DNA of 64,000 nt from contig NC_053147.1 in NCBI RefSeq assembly GCF_016808335.1, forward strand, positions 68,880,960 to 68,944,959. The letters run 5' to 3'. The translations under genes were made by a program, and so were the position numbers. The DNA comes from Panicum virgatum (taxonomy: Eukaryota > Streptophyta > Magnoliopsida > Poales > Poaceae). Under the pieces are notes generated by a model. The model ran no database searches. It was given only the letters and a program-made list of their open reading frames with translations, and had not been told where the DNA came from. Below are positions 23,366-33,764 of the stretch, in pieces. Numbering within the stretch: the stretch's first letter is position 1; the number at the start of each line of letters is the position of its first letter.

Positions 23366-25432
23366 ATGGACCGGCAATGGATGCACGGCAGCCGGAGCAC
23401 CTCGGCGTGGATTCAGGGTTTAGATTCTTTTCTCAAGGCGGCAAAGGCAAATAGGTCGCCAAAGGGTTTAATGTGTTGTCCATGCAGTATTTGCGAAAAT
23501 AAAAAGGAATTCCGGAAAAGAGATACTCTATGGAATCACCTGGCCTTGAATGGATTCATGAGTAACTATACCCTTTGGACCAAGCACGGCGAAGTTGGAG
23601 TTATGATGGAAGATAATGAAGAAAATGCCGATGATGATAACAACCTTCCAGATTGGGCATGGGTTGATGAAGCAGGTGGCTTTCAAGATGAACCAATGGA
23701 CGAGGGTGAAGCAAATGTTGCACAAGAGGAGCCACCTGACGAGCTAGGTCAGGCATTACTTGATGCACAGAAAGACAGTGAGACTGTGAAGGAGGCATTA
23801 AAGTTCGAGAAGATGTTGGAGGATCACAAAAGGCCGTTGTTCCCTAGTTGCAAACCGGAGCAAAAGAAGTTGGGTACCACGCTGGAGATGCTGAAATGGA
23901 AGGCAACTAATGGTGTCACCGATAAGGGATTTGGTGAGCTATTAAAGATTGTAAAGAACATGCTTCCTGAGGGTAATGAACTGCCGTCAACAACATACGA
24001 AGCTAAAAAGATGGTTTGCCCTCTTGGATTGGACTTGCAGAAGATTCACGCATGTCCTAACGACTGCATCCTGTATCGCGGTGAATACGAGAACTTGGAA
24101 GCTTGTCCTGTTTGCAGCGCATTGCGGTATAAGATTAGGCGAGATGATCCAGGTGATGTTGATGGGCAGCCGGTAAAGAAGAGAGTTCCCGCAAAGTTGG
24201 TGTGGTACTTCCTTATAATACCACGTCTGAAGCGCTTTTTCAAAAACAAGGATAACGCTAAGTTGATGCAGTGGCACAAAGAAGACCGTAAGGAGGATCA
24301 CATGATCAGACACCCAGCAGATGGGTCCCAGTGGAGAAATCTTAACCGAGAGTATCCTCAATTTGACAACGACCCAAGGAATATAAGATTTGCTCTAAGT
24401 ACTGATGGAATGAATCCGTACGGTGAGTTTGGCAGCGCTCATAGTACATGGCCTGTGACCCTATGTATGTTCAACCTTCCTCCTTGGTTGTGCATGAAGC
24501 GTAAGTTCATCATGATGCCGGTGCTTATAGAAGGGCCAAAAGAACCTGGCAACGAGATTGATATATTCCTGCAACCCTTGATGGATGATCTATTACTACT
24601 CTGGAAAGAAGAAGGTGTACGTGTGTGGGATGAGTATAAACAGGAGTCCTTCAACCTCCGAGCTTTGCTTTTTGTATGCATCAATGATTGGCCTGCACTT
24701 GCAAAACTTTCGGGACAGTCGAACATGGGATACATGGCCTGCACCCACTGTTATGATGAGACCGATAGCATTTATTTGAAACACTGTAAGAAGTGCGTAT
24801 ACATGGGCCATCGTCGATTTCTTCCAACCGATCACCCCCTAAGAACCGAAGGGAAGCATTTCAAAGGAGAGCCCGAAACTCGTCATAAGCCTCTATTTCG
24901 TAATGGAAAGCGTGTGTTCTCGATGATCAAGGATGTGAAGGTAGTATTTGGAAAGGGTCCCGGTAGGCAACCTGTTCCCAAGGATGACTAGGGACATGTT
25001 CCAATGTGGAAGAAGAAGTCTATATTGTGGAACCTACCTTATTGGCAAGTCTTACAGGTTCGCAACGCAATTGATGTGATGCATCTGTCGAAGAATCTTT
25101 GCGTAAACCTACTAGGCTTCCTGGGAGTGTATGGTAAGTCAAAAGACACATTGGAAGTAAGGCGCGACATGCAACAGCTAGCTGGACGACAAGGCTTGCA
25201 ACCCGAAAAGAGAGACAAAGGATGCGACTATTTAAAACCTGCCAGCTATAATCTGAGCAAAGAGGAGAAGGAAAGTATGTTCGATTGCTTGAGCAGTATC
25301 AAGGTCCCGTCTGGGTACTCCTCAAATATACAGGGCATAATAAATGTGAAAGAGAAGAAAATCCAAAACTTGAAGTCACATGACTGCCACGTTCTGATGA
25401 CACAACTACTTCCGGTTATACTGAGTTGCTAG
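23366..25432 (+). pseudogene. tnp2: CACTA tnp2-type transposase, in-frame stop and C-terminal deletion
   Basis: This is the transposase of a CACTA element. The start MDRQWMHG lies at 23366. Residues 1-75 form the transposase-associated domain with Cys residues CCPCSIC and the LWNHL segment. The tnp2 domain follows from about residue 215 (LGLDLQKIHACPNDC) through LSTDGMNPYGEF, INDWPAL and RNAIDVMHLSKNLC. A TAG at 24989-24991 interrupts the frame after PVPKDD; the same frame then continues to 25432 through HDCHVLMTQLLPV. The rest of the usual tnp2 C terminus is missing: beyond that point the sequence turns into the intron before ORF2. Suppression of the single TAG would still give a truncated protein. 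Confidence 0.92.
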
Positions 25433-25464
25433 CAACCCACTTGATAAATTTGCGATTCTTTCAG

Positions 25465-28400
25465 GCATCAGGATCGACGAAGCCTAAACGGAAACATGGC
25501 TCCAAGAGGAAGATGGTAGGATGTACGACCATCACGGAGATCAACGAAGCAACCGGCGAGCCACTAGCTCCTGGTCAAATTAAGACAACATTTGTAAATC
25601 AATTGGGATATCTTGTTAGGGAATCCGTCCCCATAAAGTATAAGCTTTGGAAGAGAAATAAAGTCTCTGGTCGACCTGAAGATATCGTGCCAGATTCAGA
25701 GAAAGATTTGTTATGGAAAGAGGTGTCGTTGCACTTCAACTTTCCCCCAGGCAAAGCTGACAAAATAAAGGGATGGGCATTTAAGAAGATGGCAATTCAG
25801 TTCGCCTCGTTCAAGAAAAAATTGGTGGCAAACTTTGTCAACAAGGGCCTCACACCAGATTTTGATAAAGTCTGGAAGAAGCAACGAGAGTGGTGGAATG
25901 AATTCGTGAATTACAAGCACAGTGCTGACGGCATGGCAGCCTCGATTCAAGGCAAAATGAATGCTAGCAAAAAGAAAAACTTCCATAGACTTGGGCCCGG
26001 AGGTTATAAGGTTGCCATTCCGAAATGGGAAAAGATGGAAAATAATTTAATTGTAAAAGGAATCGTACCACAAACCTTGAGTTGGCCCAAACGAGCAAGG
26101 TATTACTTCTATGCTCATGGAGGCACACTAGACCCCGACACTGGAATGTTTGTGACTAGCGACGTACTAAGAGAGGCTGCCCAAAGACTCGAGGACGCAA
26201 TGAGGCGTACCGAAGAAGGAACCTTCCAGCCCAACAGAGAGAATGACGAGCTGACTTACGCTCTTGGGAATGCGGAACACACTGGACGGACCCGAGGTGT
26301 GGGCGTAGTACCATGGAAATATGGCTTTTCCGGAGATCTCGAAACCTACCGAAGCCGATGCAGAAGCAAGGCAGTAGTGGCCGAGAAGATTCATAGCCTA
26401 GAAAACCGGATAATGTCACTTGAGGCAGCAGTTGGGCAACGCTCGGACCAACCAGCTGCCAATGTGGAGATCAGCCCCTCTTCTCAGCGTCGTAGCAGTG
26501 TTGCTTCCACGGAGCACCCTAATTTGGGTGCCGACAGGCCGAGGGACCCCATTGACGACATCACCGTTATGACCCAATGTGAGCTTCTGGTTCTTTATGG
26601 GAAAAAGCTTAAAGTTTGTGCTGAGGGTTATGCGGAAGTCCAAGAACAGGGCGGGACAATACATTGCCAGCCGATTCCTGAAGGATTCGCCAGAGTCTTT
26701 GTTGACCGAATTACTGAAGAACGCTGGGAAGACATGGACCTCCCGATCCCTATAAGTCCTGAAGAAACAGAACTACAACATGCCGTACACACATGGATCG
26801 CGTGGCCAAAGCGCGACATAAGATTCAAGGCAAAGATCACCAACGCCAGCTGACAGGAATCCTAGTGTTGGCCCACCTTCTCCACCGCCTGCACGGGACC
26901 CCAGCATGGATCCGCCATCACCAACCGCACAAAGCGAGCCAATTCTGGCATCATCACCAGCCGCACAACAGAATCAGAGTCAGCGACAGAAGTCATACAC
27001 GGTACCTTCGGTCCAGCCATCTCATAAGCAGCAAAGAAAGAAGAAAGCAAAGGCTCCAGAAGAGGAAGAGGCAGAAGAATCGTTTAAAACCTTCTTGCTG
27101 AAGCGCAAGCTACTGAGGGAGGCTGCGAACAAGAAGCCAGAAATAGATCCGGTTGCAAAGTCACACTTCATTAAACACTTCATTAAAGATCCCACCAAGG
27201 ACAAAGAAAGAGAGTCGGATTATGATCGGCAGATCAAAAAGTGCTACAGCAACCCCAAGAATCGGCGGATTAATGCAAAGACCGTTCCCCAGCTCGGAGA
27301 GCAGTCCAAACAATCGATCCCTCCGTTGATAGTGCCGCGTGAAGAATGTCCCGATGAATCAAGAGATCCGTTGTCCATGGCTGTGATGATATTGCAAACT
27401 GATCTAACAAAGGCTCAATTGCTTGGGGAGGCCCTACAGAATGCCCGCGGCAAGGAAAAGTTTGTACTTGGTGAACCTTTGATATGGCCAGAGTTGCTAC
27501 CATTCCTACCAACGAGAATGGCCGAGTTACACAAATGGTATGTCGTGCAATCTAAAGCTAATCAATTAGAGATGTTCCCAGCTCGGATTAAAGATGAGCA
27601 TTTCTGGCGGGGGGAGATGATGTATATATCGAGTTTGCAGCACTTTACGATTTATACCATCAAGATGCCCTTCACAAGTGCCTCGTCAGTGTATGGTGCA
27701 TGTAAGTATTGTCTCTCGTTTCATTATTTTAGCCTTGTGTGTTGACTGATCCCCGTTTTTCTTGTGTCCCGTAGGTCAAAAATTCAAATTTGCCGAAAGA
27801 AGAACTTCCATAACGTCGGGTTCTTCGACCCCGATATTATACACGAGAAATCGCTAGCGCTAAATCCTGGAGACATAGTCAATGTTATATACAGGGGGTT
27901 GCGTAAAAATAGCATGTGTCCCTTCATTCTCTTGCCATACAACCATCAGTGAGTCGTTCTTTGTTAGACTTTTTTTTTCAATCCCTTCGTATTAATAATA
28001 CTATTTAATAACTATTATAATCAACATTAATTGGTTATGCGTATGTATATGCACAGCTTTCATTGGATATTGCTTTGTATTCGGATTGAGGAGCACAAGG
28101 TCTTGGTGTACGACTCGTTAAGGCAAGATAAATCAAAGTACCAAGATATCATCGAGGTGGTAAATACTGCATGGAGTCGCTACCTCCACAAACACATAGG
28201 CTTGCCCATAGGTAAAATCGAGCCTCTTCATTGGGTGACTGATTTTCCGGTATGAATATACTCTCGCTACTAATGTCATTAGCAATAAACATCAGAAAAA
28301 TTCTATATCGTAACCCACATTTGTCCATAGTGTTGGAGACAGGGCCAAGGAAACAACTTATGTGGATACTACGTATGCGAGTGGATCAACTCTTTTGCAA

Positions 28401-28695
28401 GTGAAAAGGGGCAAATGACAGTGGAGGCATTCAATGTACGTGAGCACAATCACATCTGCTCATTATTTTAATTCATTATTTTTTATTCTCATGTTTTTAT
28501 CGAAAAATGTGATAGCGTTGGTGGATGAAAGAAGAACTCATTGAAATCGCTCGGATCAGGGCAATTCAAGAAGCTATATGCGGATTTCTACTCGATGAAG
28601 TCATAAATCCTAAGGGCGAATTTCATGGCGATCTCCGTCTAAGCGTCGCCCAAGAAGATCCGACGACGAGGAAGCTGATACGTTATTATAGTTGA
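25465..28695 (+). pseudogene. CACTA ORF2: Transposase_24-like region plus Ulp1-like C48 protease, spliced
   Basis: The first exon follows a TTTCAG acceptor at 25464. It encodes a conserved CACTA region (WKKQREWWNEFV, GGYKVAIPKWEKME, EHTGRTRGVGVVPWKYGF), then a coiled segment and a C-terminal module ending VHTWIAWPKRDIRF. It ends in a stop at 26853; homologous coding continues from 26906 in another frame (basic/proline-rich, then PQLGEQSKQSIPP). A second break lies at the G run near 27612. Exons then run to 27701, 27775-27948, 28057-28249, 28331-28435 and 28516-28695 with GT-AG introns. The last exons form a Ulp1-like cysteine protease: His in FHWILL, Asp in VYDSL, and Gln/Cys in RQGQGNNLCGYYVC. 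SUMO-protease-like domains are known in several plant DNA transposons; their target here is unknown. Confidence 0.82.
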
Positions 28696-28754
28696 TGTGC
28701 GCAATAATTTGTAATATCTCATGTACTTTTGAATTCCTAAGTGTTCCATACATG

Positions 28755-28757
<3 letters not shown>

Positions 28758-28825
<68 letters not shown>
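28758..28825. repeat. AT dinucleotide microsatellite
   Basis: An uninterrupted run of TA/AT of more than 60 bases lies inside CACTA-1, downstream of its ORF2 stop. It is likely variable in length between individuals. Confidence 0.95.
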
Positions 28826-28827
<2 letters not shown>

Positions 28828-28961
28828 GTTAGTGTAATATTCTGTTCTAATAATACTGTGCAATGCAAAGAGTACGACTATGTAGTCACATACGCTAGAA
28901 ATACGCATAGCCATACTTTTAAAAATGAAAAGAAAAGAAACATAAAGAAGAAAAAACATTT

Positions 28962-29180
28962 AGTGCCGGCTAGTTATATCAGCCGGCACTAACCTTACTG
29001 TCAGGACTCGGGCGGGGGCGGGCACGTTAGTGCCGGTTGGTATTACGGACCGGCACTAACATACGCACGTTAGTGCCGGTCAGAGTAGCCGGCACTAATG
29101 TCTGTCACGTTAGTGCCGGCCGTTTAGTGCCGGCCACAGGGACCGGCACTAACACGTCCTGTGACCGGCACTAATAAGCC
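28962..29180. repeat. Right subterminal repeats of CACTA-1
   Basis: Copies of AGTGCCGGC and GCCGGCACTAA in both orientations mirror the left end of the element. They run up to the terminal TTCTCCAACAGTG. Confidence 0.8.
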
Positions 29181-29194
29181 GTTCTCCAACAGTG

Positions 29195-30400
29195 ACAAGA
29201 CACGGTAGGACAGGGGATCCTAGGGCCGATCTACGGAGGTTTCCTCGGCAATTGGCCGGCAGCAGGGCAAGGAGGTCGGGAAGGTAAGGGCGACGACTCA
29301 CCGGCGGTCTGAGGAAGAAGGGGCGCGACGCCGTGACGAGGCGATGCAGGCGAGGGTGGTGCTGTGCCGTGCCGCGCAGGTTCGTCGTTCGAGCGCTGGC
29401 GTGGTGAAGCTCCGGTGGCGTCGGTGTGCCCTTCTCCTCCTATGATCCTTCCCGTTGGCCCTCTTCTTGGCCTGCTCGGCGACGGCCTCCTCCGGCTCCT
29501 CTTGCTTCCTCTCTACCCCACGCCTCCCTTCCTCTGCTTGGTGCTCTGCGCCCCTCCTCTGCTCCTGGTGTGCGGCGGCGGCGGCCTTGGGGAGACGTTT
29601 CCCCCTCCATTCTCCACAGGATTGGCAGCGGCAGCCGAGAAAAGAGGGCAGGGCGCTTAGGGTTTTAGGCGGCGGCCGCGTCGCGGGGTCTTATAGGCGG
29701 CCATGGTGAGCCAGCAGCGGCGCAAATCGCGCAGGGCGAGTGGCAGCCAAGGCGGTGCAGGGGTGCGCGAACAACGGTGCCTCGGGGTCGCGCAGGGGAG
29801 CCGGGCGGCGCTGATCGACGCGTGCAGGGGCAAGCCGTAGACAGGGAAAGGGGAGTGGTTGCGAGGTTGAAGACAAAGCTGACATGCGGGCCCCTGTTGT
29901 CATAGACTCCAAGCGAGAGAGGGTAGGAAGGGATCGGGTGACACAGGAAAAAAGTGAAGGGGTGGCCGGCGTGGGCTGGTCTGGACCGCGCGCTGTAGCT
30001 GGGCTGGCAGAAAAAAGGTTAGCAGGCCGAGTGGCCTTTAGGGAGTTGGGCCGGTTTTGGTTTTTGGTGGGTCTGGAGCCCAGGTTAGTTAGGGGTTTGT
30101 GTTAGTTTTTGGAATTGTTTTGAATGGCTTAATTCAAATCAATTCCCAACCAATTTCAAACGAAATTCATTCGAACCAAATTTAAACAAGGTAGACCGAA
30201 ATGAAATACAATGAACTCCGAATGACTCACACTAACAATATTGGTCTTATATTTGATTAGATTTTAAATTGCTAGGAGTTTAAGATGGGAAAAGAGTTCA
30301 ACCTTGAATTATTTCTAGCTAGTTACACTTGCACATAATTTTTTTTTGAAAACTCACATTTTTGGCATATAACATTCTGTAAAAAATACGGAATGTTACA
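29195..30400 (-). repeat. Chromovirus 5' LTR, upstream (U3-side) part
   Basis: This is the other half of the LTR split by CACTA-1. It starts with the ACA target duplication (29195-29197) and ends at 30400; the minus strand begins TGTAACATTCCG. TATAAGA lies at 29689-29695 (minus), at the place matching 13583-13589. Confidence 0.9.
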
Positions 30401-31640
30401 GAGACTGCCCTCGCCACGGACACGGCGGCCGTACATCTTGGGAACGCGCGCGTTCGTCGGCAAGGCACGGCTTAAGGCGGCGACCGCTGCGACACGCAGG
30501 CGTCGACTCGTTGCCCAGCCTGTCCTTGGATGCACGGCACTGCCATCTTCTGAGGGAATCCCGCGGCGAGACTGCTAGCGGTCGTCGTGCCCCGGCCACC
30601 CGACCTCCGCGGCTCCACCTCCCGGCCCTCCCGGGGACTGAAGACGACCGAGTCAGACTGCGGGCGGCAGCAACAAATCCGGACCGCCCATTCCTGATCG
30701 AACGTCAACCAGGGACTCAAGGGGTGGACGGTAAATGAAATACCGTCCACCCCCGACCCGGGCTGCACCAACGCTTGCTCTGCTTTGTCCCTCGCCTCGC
30801 CGGAGGGCCGCCGCGTTCCGGTCTCTGCCCAGCCCCGATTCCTTGCTCCCAACGGTCGTCATCCATGGTTTGCCTGCTAGCACCGACCAAGGACTTCCCT
30901 GGCTAACTGGACTACGTCTCTGTTACTAACGGGAGCATAGTCTGCACTCTGCAGCAGCAGGATGCTAGCTGAACTGCTTATGAACATGGTTCGTCAGTCC
31001 GTCTGCTTCAGACCTTATTACCGCCAGTTTTTATCCGAAGACAAATCTTCCTGCTTCTATTCCCCTGAGTGTGTTCATATCAGCTTCGATTCCTTGTAAA
31101 GGCAAACAGGGCGAAATGCCAAGTCCGTTTCAGAATGTGTCAAGGCCTGAATGTTCAGTTGGGTCTTGTGGTGGATAGAGCCAATCAAGCAGCAACTTCA
31201 GAGATGCAAGAAAGTTTCATAATTTTAAGATTCTGGGTACAGTCTAAAGAGCCAACAGGGAGTACAAAAAATTGTGTGCAAATTGGAACCTCGAAAAACC
31301 CACGGGGACAACAACATGTTCTGAATATTCATATTGAGTTAGTTGCATCCAGAATTCCATATCCAGGCACAATGTCCTTTCTTTCTAGTTTCTTTATTCT
31401 TTCTACAGAGAGCGCAGCCCAATGTGGAGAAGCCCATCAGTTCATTTCCATGCGGCCGGCCGGCCTAGCAATCCCAACGAAATCGACAGGGAGGGAAGGA
31501 CAAAAGGAGACGATTTTCCCACCAACCAGTGGACTAGCTGCTGGATGAACAACCCAGCTTGACTTGCTGATCAAAGTGATGAAGAATTAGATGGAGCAGC
31601 CTATCCACCCACTGCGTATGCCATCGCTTCTTTCTCCTCT
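30401..31640. other. Unassigned sequence right of the chromovirus
   Basis: No supported gene. 30700-30860 is paralogous to 3390-3500. A perfect 13-bp inverted repeat lies at 30721-30753. A 159-codon open frame at 31069-31548 has no recognisable domain and no gene-like context, so I do not call it a gene. Confidence 0.45.
30721..30753. repeat. Perfect inverted repeat (13-bp arms, 7-base loop)
   Basis: GGGGTGGACGGTA is followed by seven bases and then its exact complement TACCGTCCACCCC. The paralogous sequence at about 3412 has only the first arm (AAGGGGTGGACCG), so the hairpin arose after the two copies separated. Confidence 0.85.
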
Positions 31641-31664
31641 ACCCTCACTCCATCTTTATATATC

Positions 31665-31672
31665 TATATAAA
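31665..31672 (+). promoter_or_regulatory. TATA box of the AGP-like gene
   Basis: TATATAAA lies 116 bases upstream of the ATG at 31788, a normal spacing for a plant promoter with a short 5' leader. Confidence 0.65.
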
Positions 31673-31787
31673 CCATCCGGTACAATGCAAGCACACGACG
31701 TCCATGGTCGTCAATCTTCGTCCGTCGATCGGTCGTCACCACGGAAAACTGTAGTGGTTCTACAGCCGGACTGTTAATTCCACGGTA

Positions 31788-32481
31788 ATGGCTGCCGCCA
31801 AGCTCGTCCGCTCGTCGACCCTCCTCGCGCTCCTCGTCACGGCGGCGCTGTGGACGTCCTGCGCGCTTGTGCCGGCGGCAGCGGACACTGCCATGCAACC
31901 GGCGGCGTCGGCGCCGCCGAGCGCAGGCAAGTATTGTTACCGCCGCTGCTGCTAGCTCGTAGGTATGTAGACGATCGATCGACTAAAATGTGGTGCCTGC
32001 TGCAGGTGTGCCGGCGCCGTCGATGGACTCATCATCGGCGGCAGCTCCGACCGCCACCACGCTACCTGCCACACCCGCCGCGGTGCTGCCATCATCCTCA
32101 CCATCAACACCAGCGGCGTCCACCGCCGCCGCAACGGCGTCGAAGAAGTTCCCGGTGCCGAACCCCGGCGGCGAGCCGTACCTTCCCGCGGCGGAGGTGG
32201 CGTCGGCGCTGCCGGTGCCGACGCCCGAGGAGGTGCCCAGCGCGGCCAGCCTCGGGTACGGCAGCAACGGCTTTGGGTACGGCGGCCCGGGCGACGAGTG
32301 TTGCGGCGGCGGGGGGTACGGGTGGTTCGGCGGTCCCGGCGGGTTCGGCCCGGGCACGTATGGGTACAACGGCCCGCTGTACTGGGGGGCGGCGCCGGCG
32401 GGAGGGATCGGGAGCGTCGCGGCGGCCAACCTGGTGGCGCCCCTCGTCGTGGCCTGCGTATCTGCAGCCATGCTCGCCTAG
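31788..32481 (+). CDS. Arabinogalactan/glycine-rich secreted protein, putatively GPI-anchored (2 exons)
   Basis: Exons 31788-31926 and 32006-32481 join into an unbroken 204-residue frame. The N terminus is a signal peptide (KLVRSSTLLALLVTAALW, cleavage near ALVPAAA). Residues of about 30-95 are Ala/Ser/Thr/Pro-rich with AP, SP and TP pairs typical of arabinogalactan glycosylation. A glycine/tyrosine-rich stretch (FGYGGPG, CCGGGGYGWFGG) follows. The last about 20 residues (NLVAPLVVACVSAAMLA) are hydrophobic and end the protein, as in GPI-anchor signals. A cell-surface or wall role is inferred. The 79-bp intron is GC-AG: CAG|GCAAGT to TGCAG|G. Ignoring the intron gives an early TAG after AGKYCYRRCC, so splicing is needed. 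No closer family name can be given. Confidence 0.75.
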
Positions 32482-33661
32482 CCTGTATTATTATACTAGT
32501 ATAATTACTGGTGATTTCTTACTGGGAATTAAAGTAACTATATTTATATATTTACAGTGCTTTACCACTTATCAGCATATATATTTTATGATACAATAAT
32601 AATATAAAGTGGAATCTTTGGTTAATTTGAGATGTGATGAATCGTACATTCATACTGCTGGAGCTTTGTCAGCTGTGTTTTTTTTTTTTGAAATCCGCTC
32701 TTAACACAGAATTGATGGGCCCAATCATAAACTCAAGAAGGCCAAGATAATCAGTCGCAAGTTCAGAAGTTGATATCATCAGGTAGATACATGTAGTGTT
32801 TATGTTTTTAACTTTTGGAAGGGAACACTACATTTATGAAGATTCTTCTGGCAGCCCGTCACTCAGTTTTACCAAATTTCTTGACACCTCCTATGCCTAT
32901 CTATTTCTATTATCAACTTATAATTTTTCCATGCCAAACAACTTTTGAATTCTATAAAATCACAGAGGATTTGACCACAAATCATTGTACTAGCTATTTG
33001 TAGTTGGAACGTAGGATTATCCCTTTTCTTCTTCTTCCTGGCTTACCCAGGCCGAGCACAGCAAGAATGGCAACACTCAACTGATGCTGAACAATGCATA
33101 TGCCCTATGGTATACTACTTATATATGGATGTAGTCATGCAGAGCAGTTCTTACTGTGCACATGCTCCTTGTAAGGCAAATAAAGCACTTGAGGCATGCA
33201 ACTACTTGCTACTGCATGCCACACCACCATTCAATGAAAGTGGGCCAGCAAACATCTATTGATAATGTAGCACCACAGTGTAGAGAGGATATCTCATGAG
33301 GTCACGAATGTTAAGAGATTCAATTCACATAATATGTGAACATTTACCACGTAAGTGCATGTAAAGCGAAACTGACGGACAGATTAAGATTTTGCACCAA
33401 TCCTTTTGTTCTTGTTTCTGTTTGTGTCTCAACTCTAGGAGTAAAAGCCAAAGATCACAGACCAAATCTGAGAGTTTACTGAATACTCGAACTGTTCATT
33501 TACATTATTGCTCAATTGCTAAAACAATAACTGTTTGTGCTTCTCACAGCTTTCCTCAGCAACATCTCATGCTTACATAAAGCGCTTTGGTCAGCAGCAC
33601 TCGGTCGATTACCAAATCATCAGAGTCCCAAATCCATCCTTAGTTTTGATAGTTGATGCAT
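32482..33661. other. Intergenic region between the AGP-like and HAD-like genes
   Basis: AT-rich sequence with no coding signal, containing the 3' ends of two convergent genes. No TE ends are recognised. Confidence 0.5.
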
Positions 33662-33764
33662 TTTTACGATCATTTCTTGCTCAGTAGTTTTGATACAGTT
33701 AAGTCTGTTGCGTTTTTAAGACCATTTCTTGCTCAGTAGTTTTGATACAGTTAAGTCTGTACCG
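33662..33764. repeat. 52-bp tandem duplication over the HAD-like gene's stop codon
   Basis: Two imperfect copies with 52-base period share the TTTCTTGCTCAGTAGTTTTG and GATACAGTTAAGTCTGT blocks. The upstream copy (in gene direction) carries the last about 16 codons and the TAA at 33716-33718. The second copy lies in the 3' UTR, where the equivalent of the stop region is TTACGATC rather than TTAAGACC. Confidence 0.85.

Larger units (their letters stand above)
22359..29194 (+). mobile_element. CACTA (En/Spm-type) DNA transposon, near complete, 6.8 kb
   Basis: Terminal inverted repeats are CACTGTTGGAGAA (22359) and its complement TTCTCCAACAGTG (ending 29194). The target duplication is ACA at 22356-22358 and 29195-29197. 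The sister LTR near 13070 shows the uninterrupted site with a single ACA, which proves the boundaries. Both ends carry many AGTGCCGGC / GCCGGCACTAA subterminal repeats. It encodes a tnp2 transposase and a spliced second ORF with a Ulp1-like protease. A deletion has joined the middle of tnp2 to an intron of ORF2, so it is unlikely to be autonomous. Confidence 0.95.
9199..30400 (-). mobile_element. Tekay-type Ty3/Gypsy chromovirus, LTR-internal-LTR plus truncated second internal region
   Basis: Read on the minus strand, the element runs: 5' LTR (30400 to 19243, split by a CACTA element), internal region (19242 to 14287), 3' LTR (14286 to 9943), then a second PBS and the start of another internal region (9942 to about 9199). 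The two LTRs come to about 4.32 and 4.34 kb once the CACTA insertion is removed. The chromodomain at the end of pol and the very long LTRs point to the Tekay/Del clade. The outer edges show no matching target duplication: bases at 30401 differ from those at 9199. This fits loss of the far part of a tandem element. The coding region has several stops and frameshifts, so the copy is non-autonomous now. Confidence 0.9.

Noticed and set aside
4134..30400. Treating TGTAACA at 4134 and TGTTACA at 30400 as the two ends of one element
   Set aside because: The LTR at 4134 has its own TG...CA ends and GTCCT duplication at 8965-8970, and the chromovirus is in the opposite orientation. They are separate insertions of related families.
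31069..31548. 159-codon plus-strand frame
   Set aside because: No domain, signal peptide or promoter seen. Its start has no gene-like context and it lies in sequence near retroelement edges.
31983..32471. 162-codon frame antisense to the AGP-like gene
   Set aside because: It mirrors the GC-rich codons of the sense gene, whose signal peptide, tail and splice sites fit much better.
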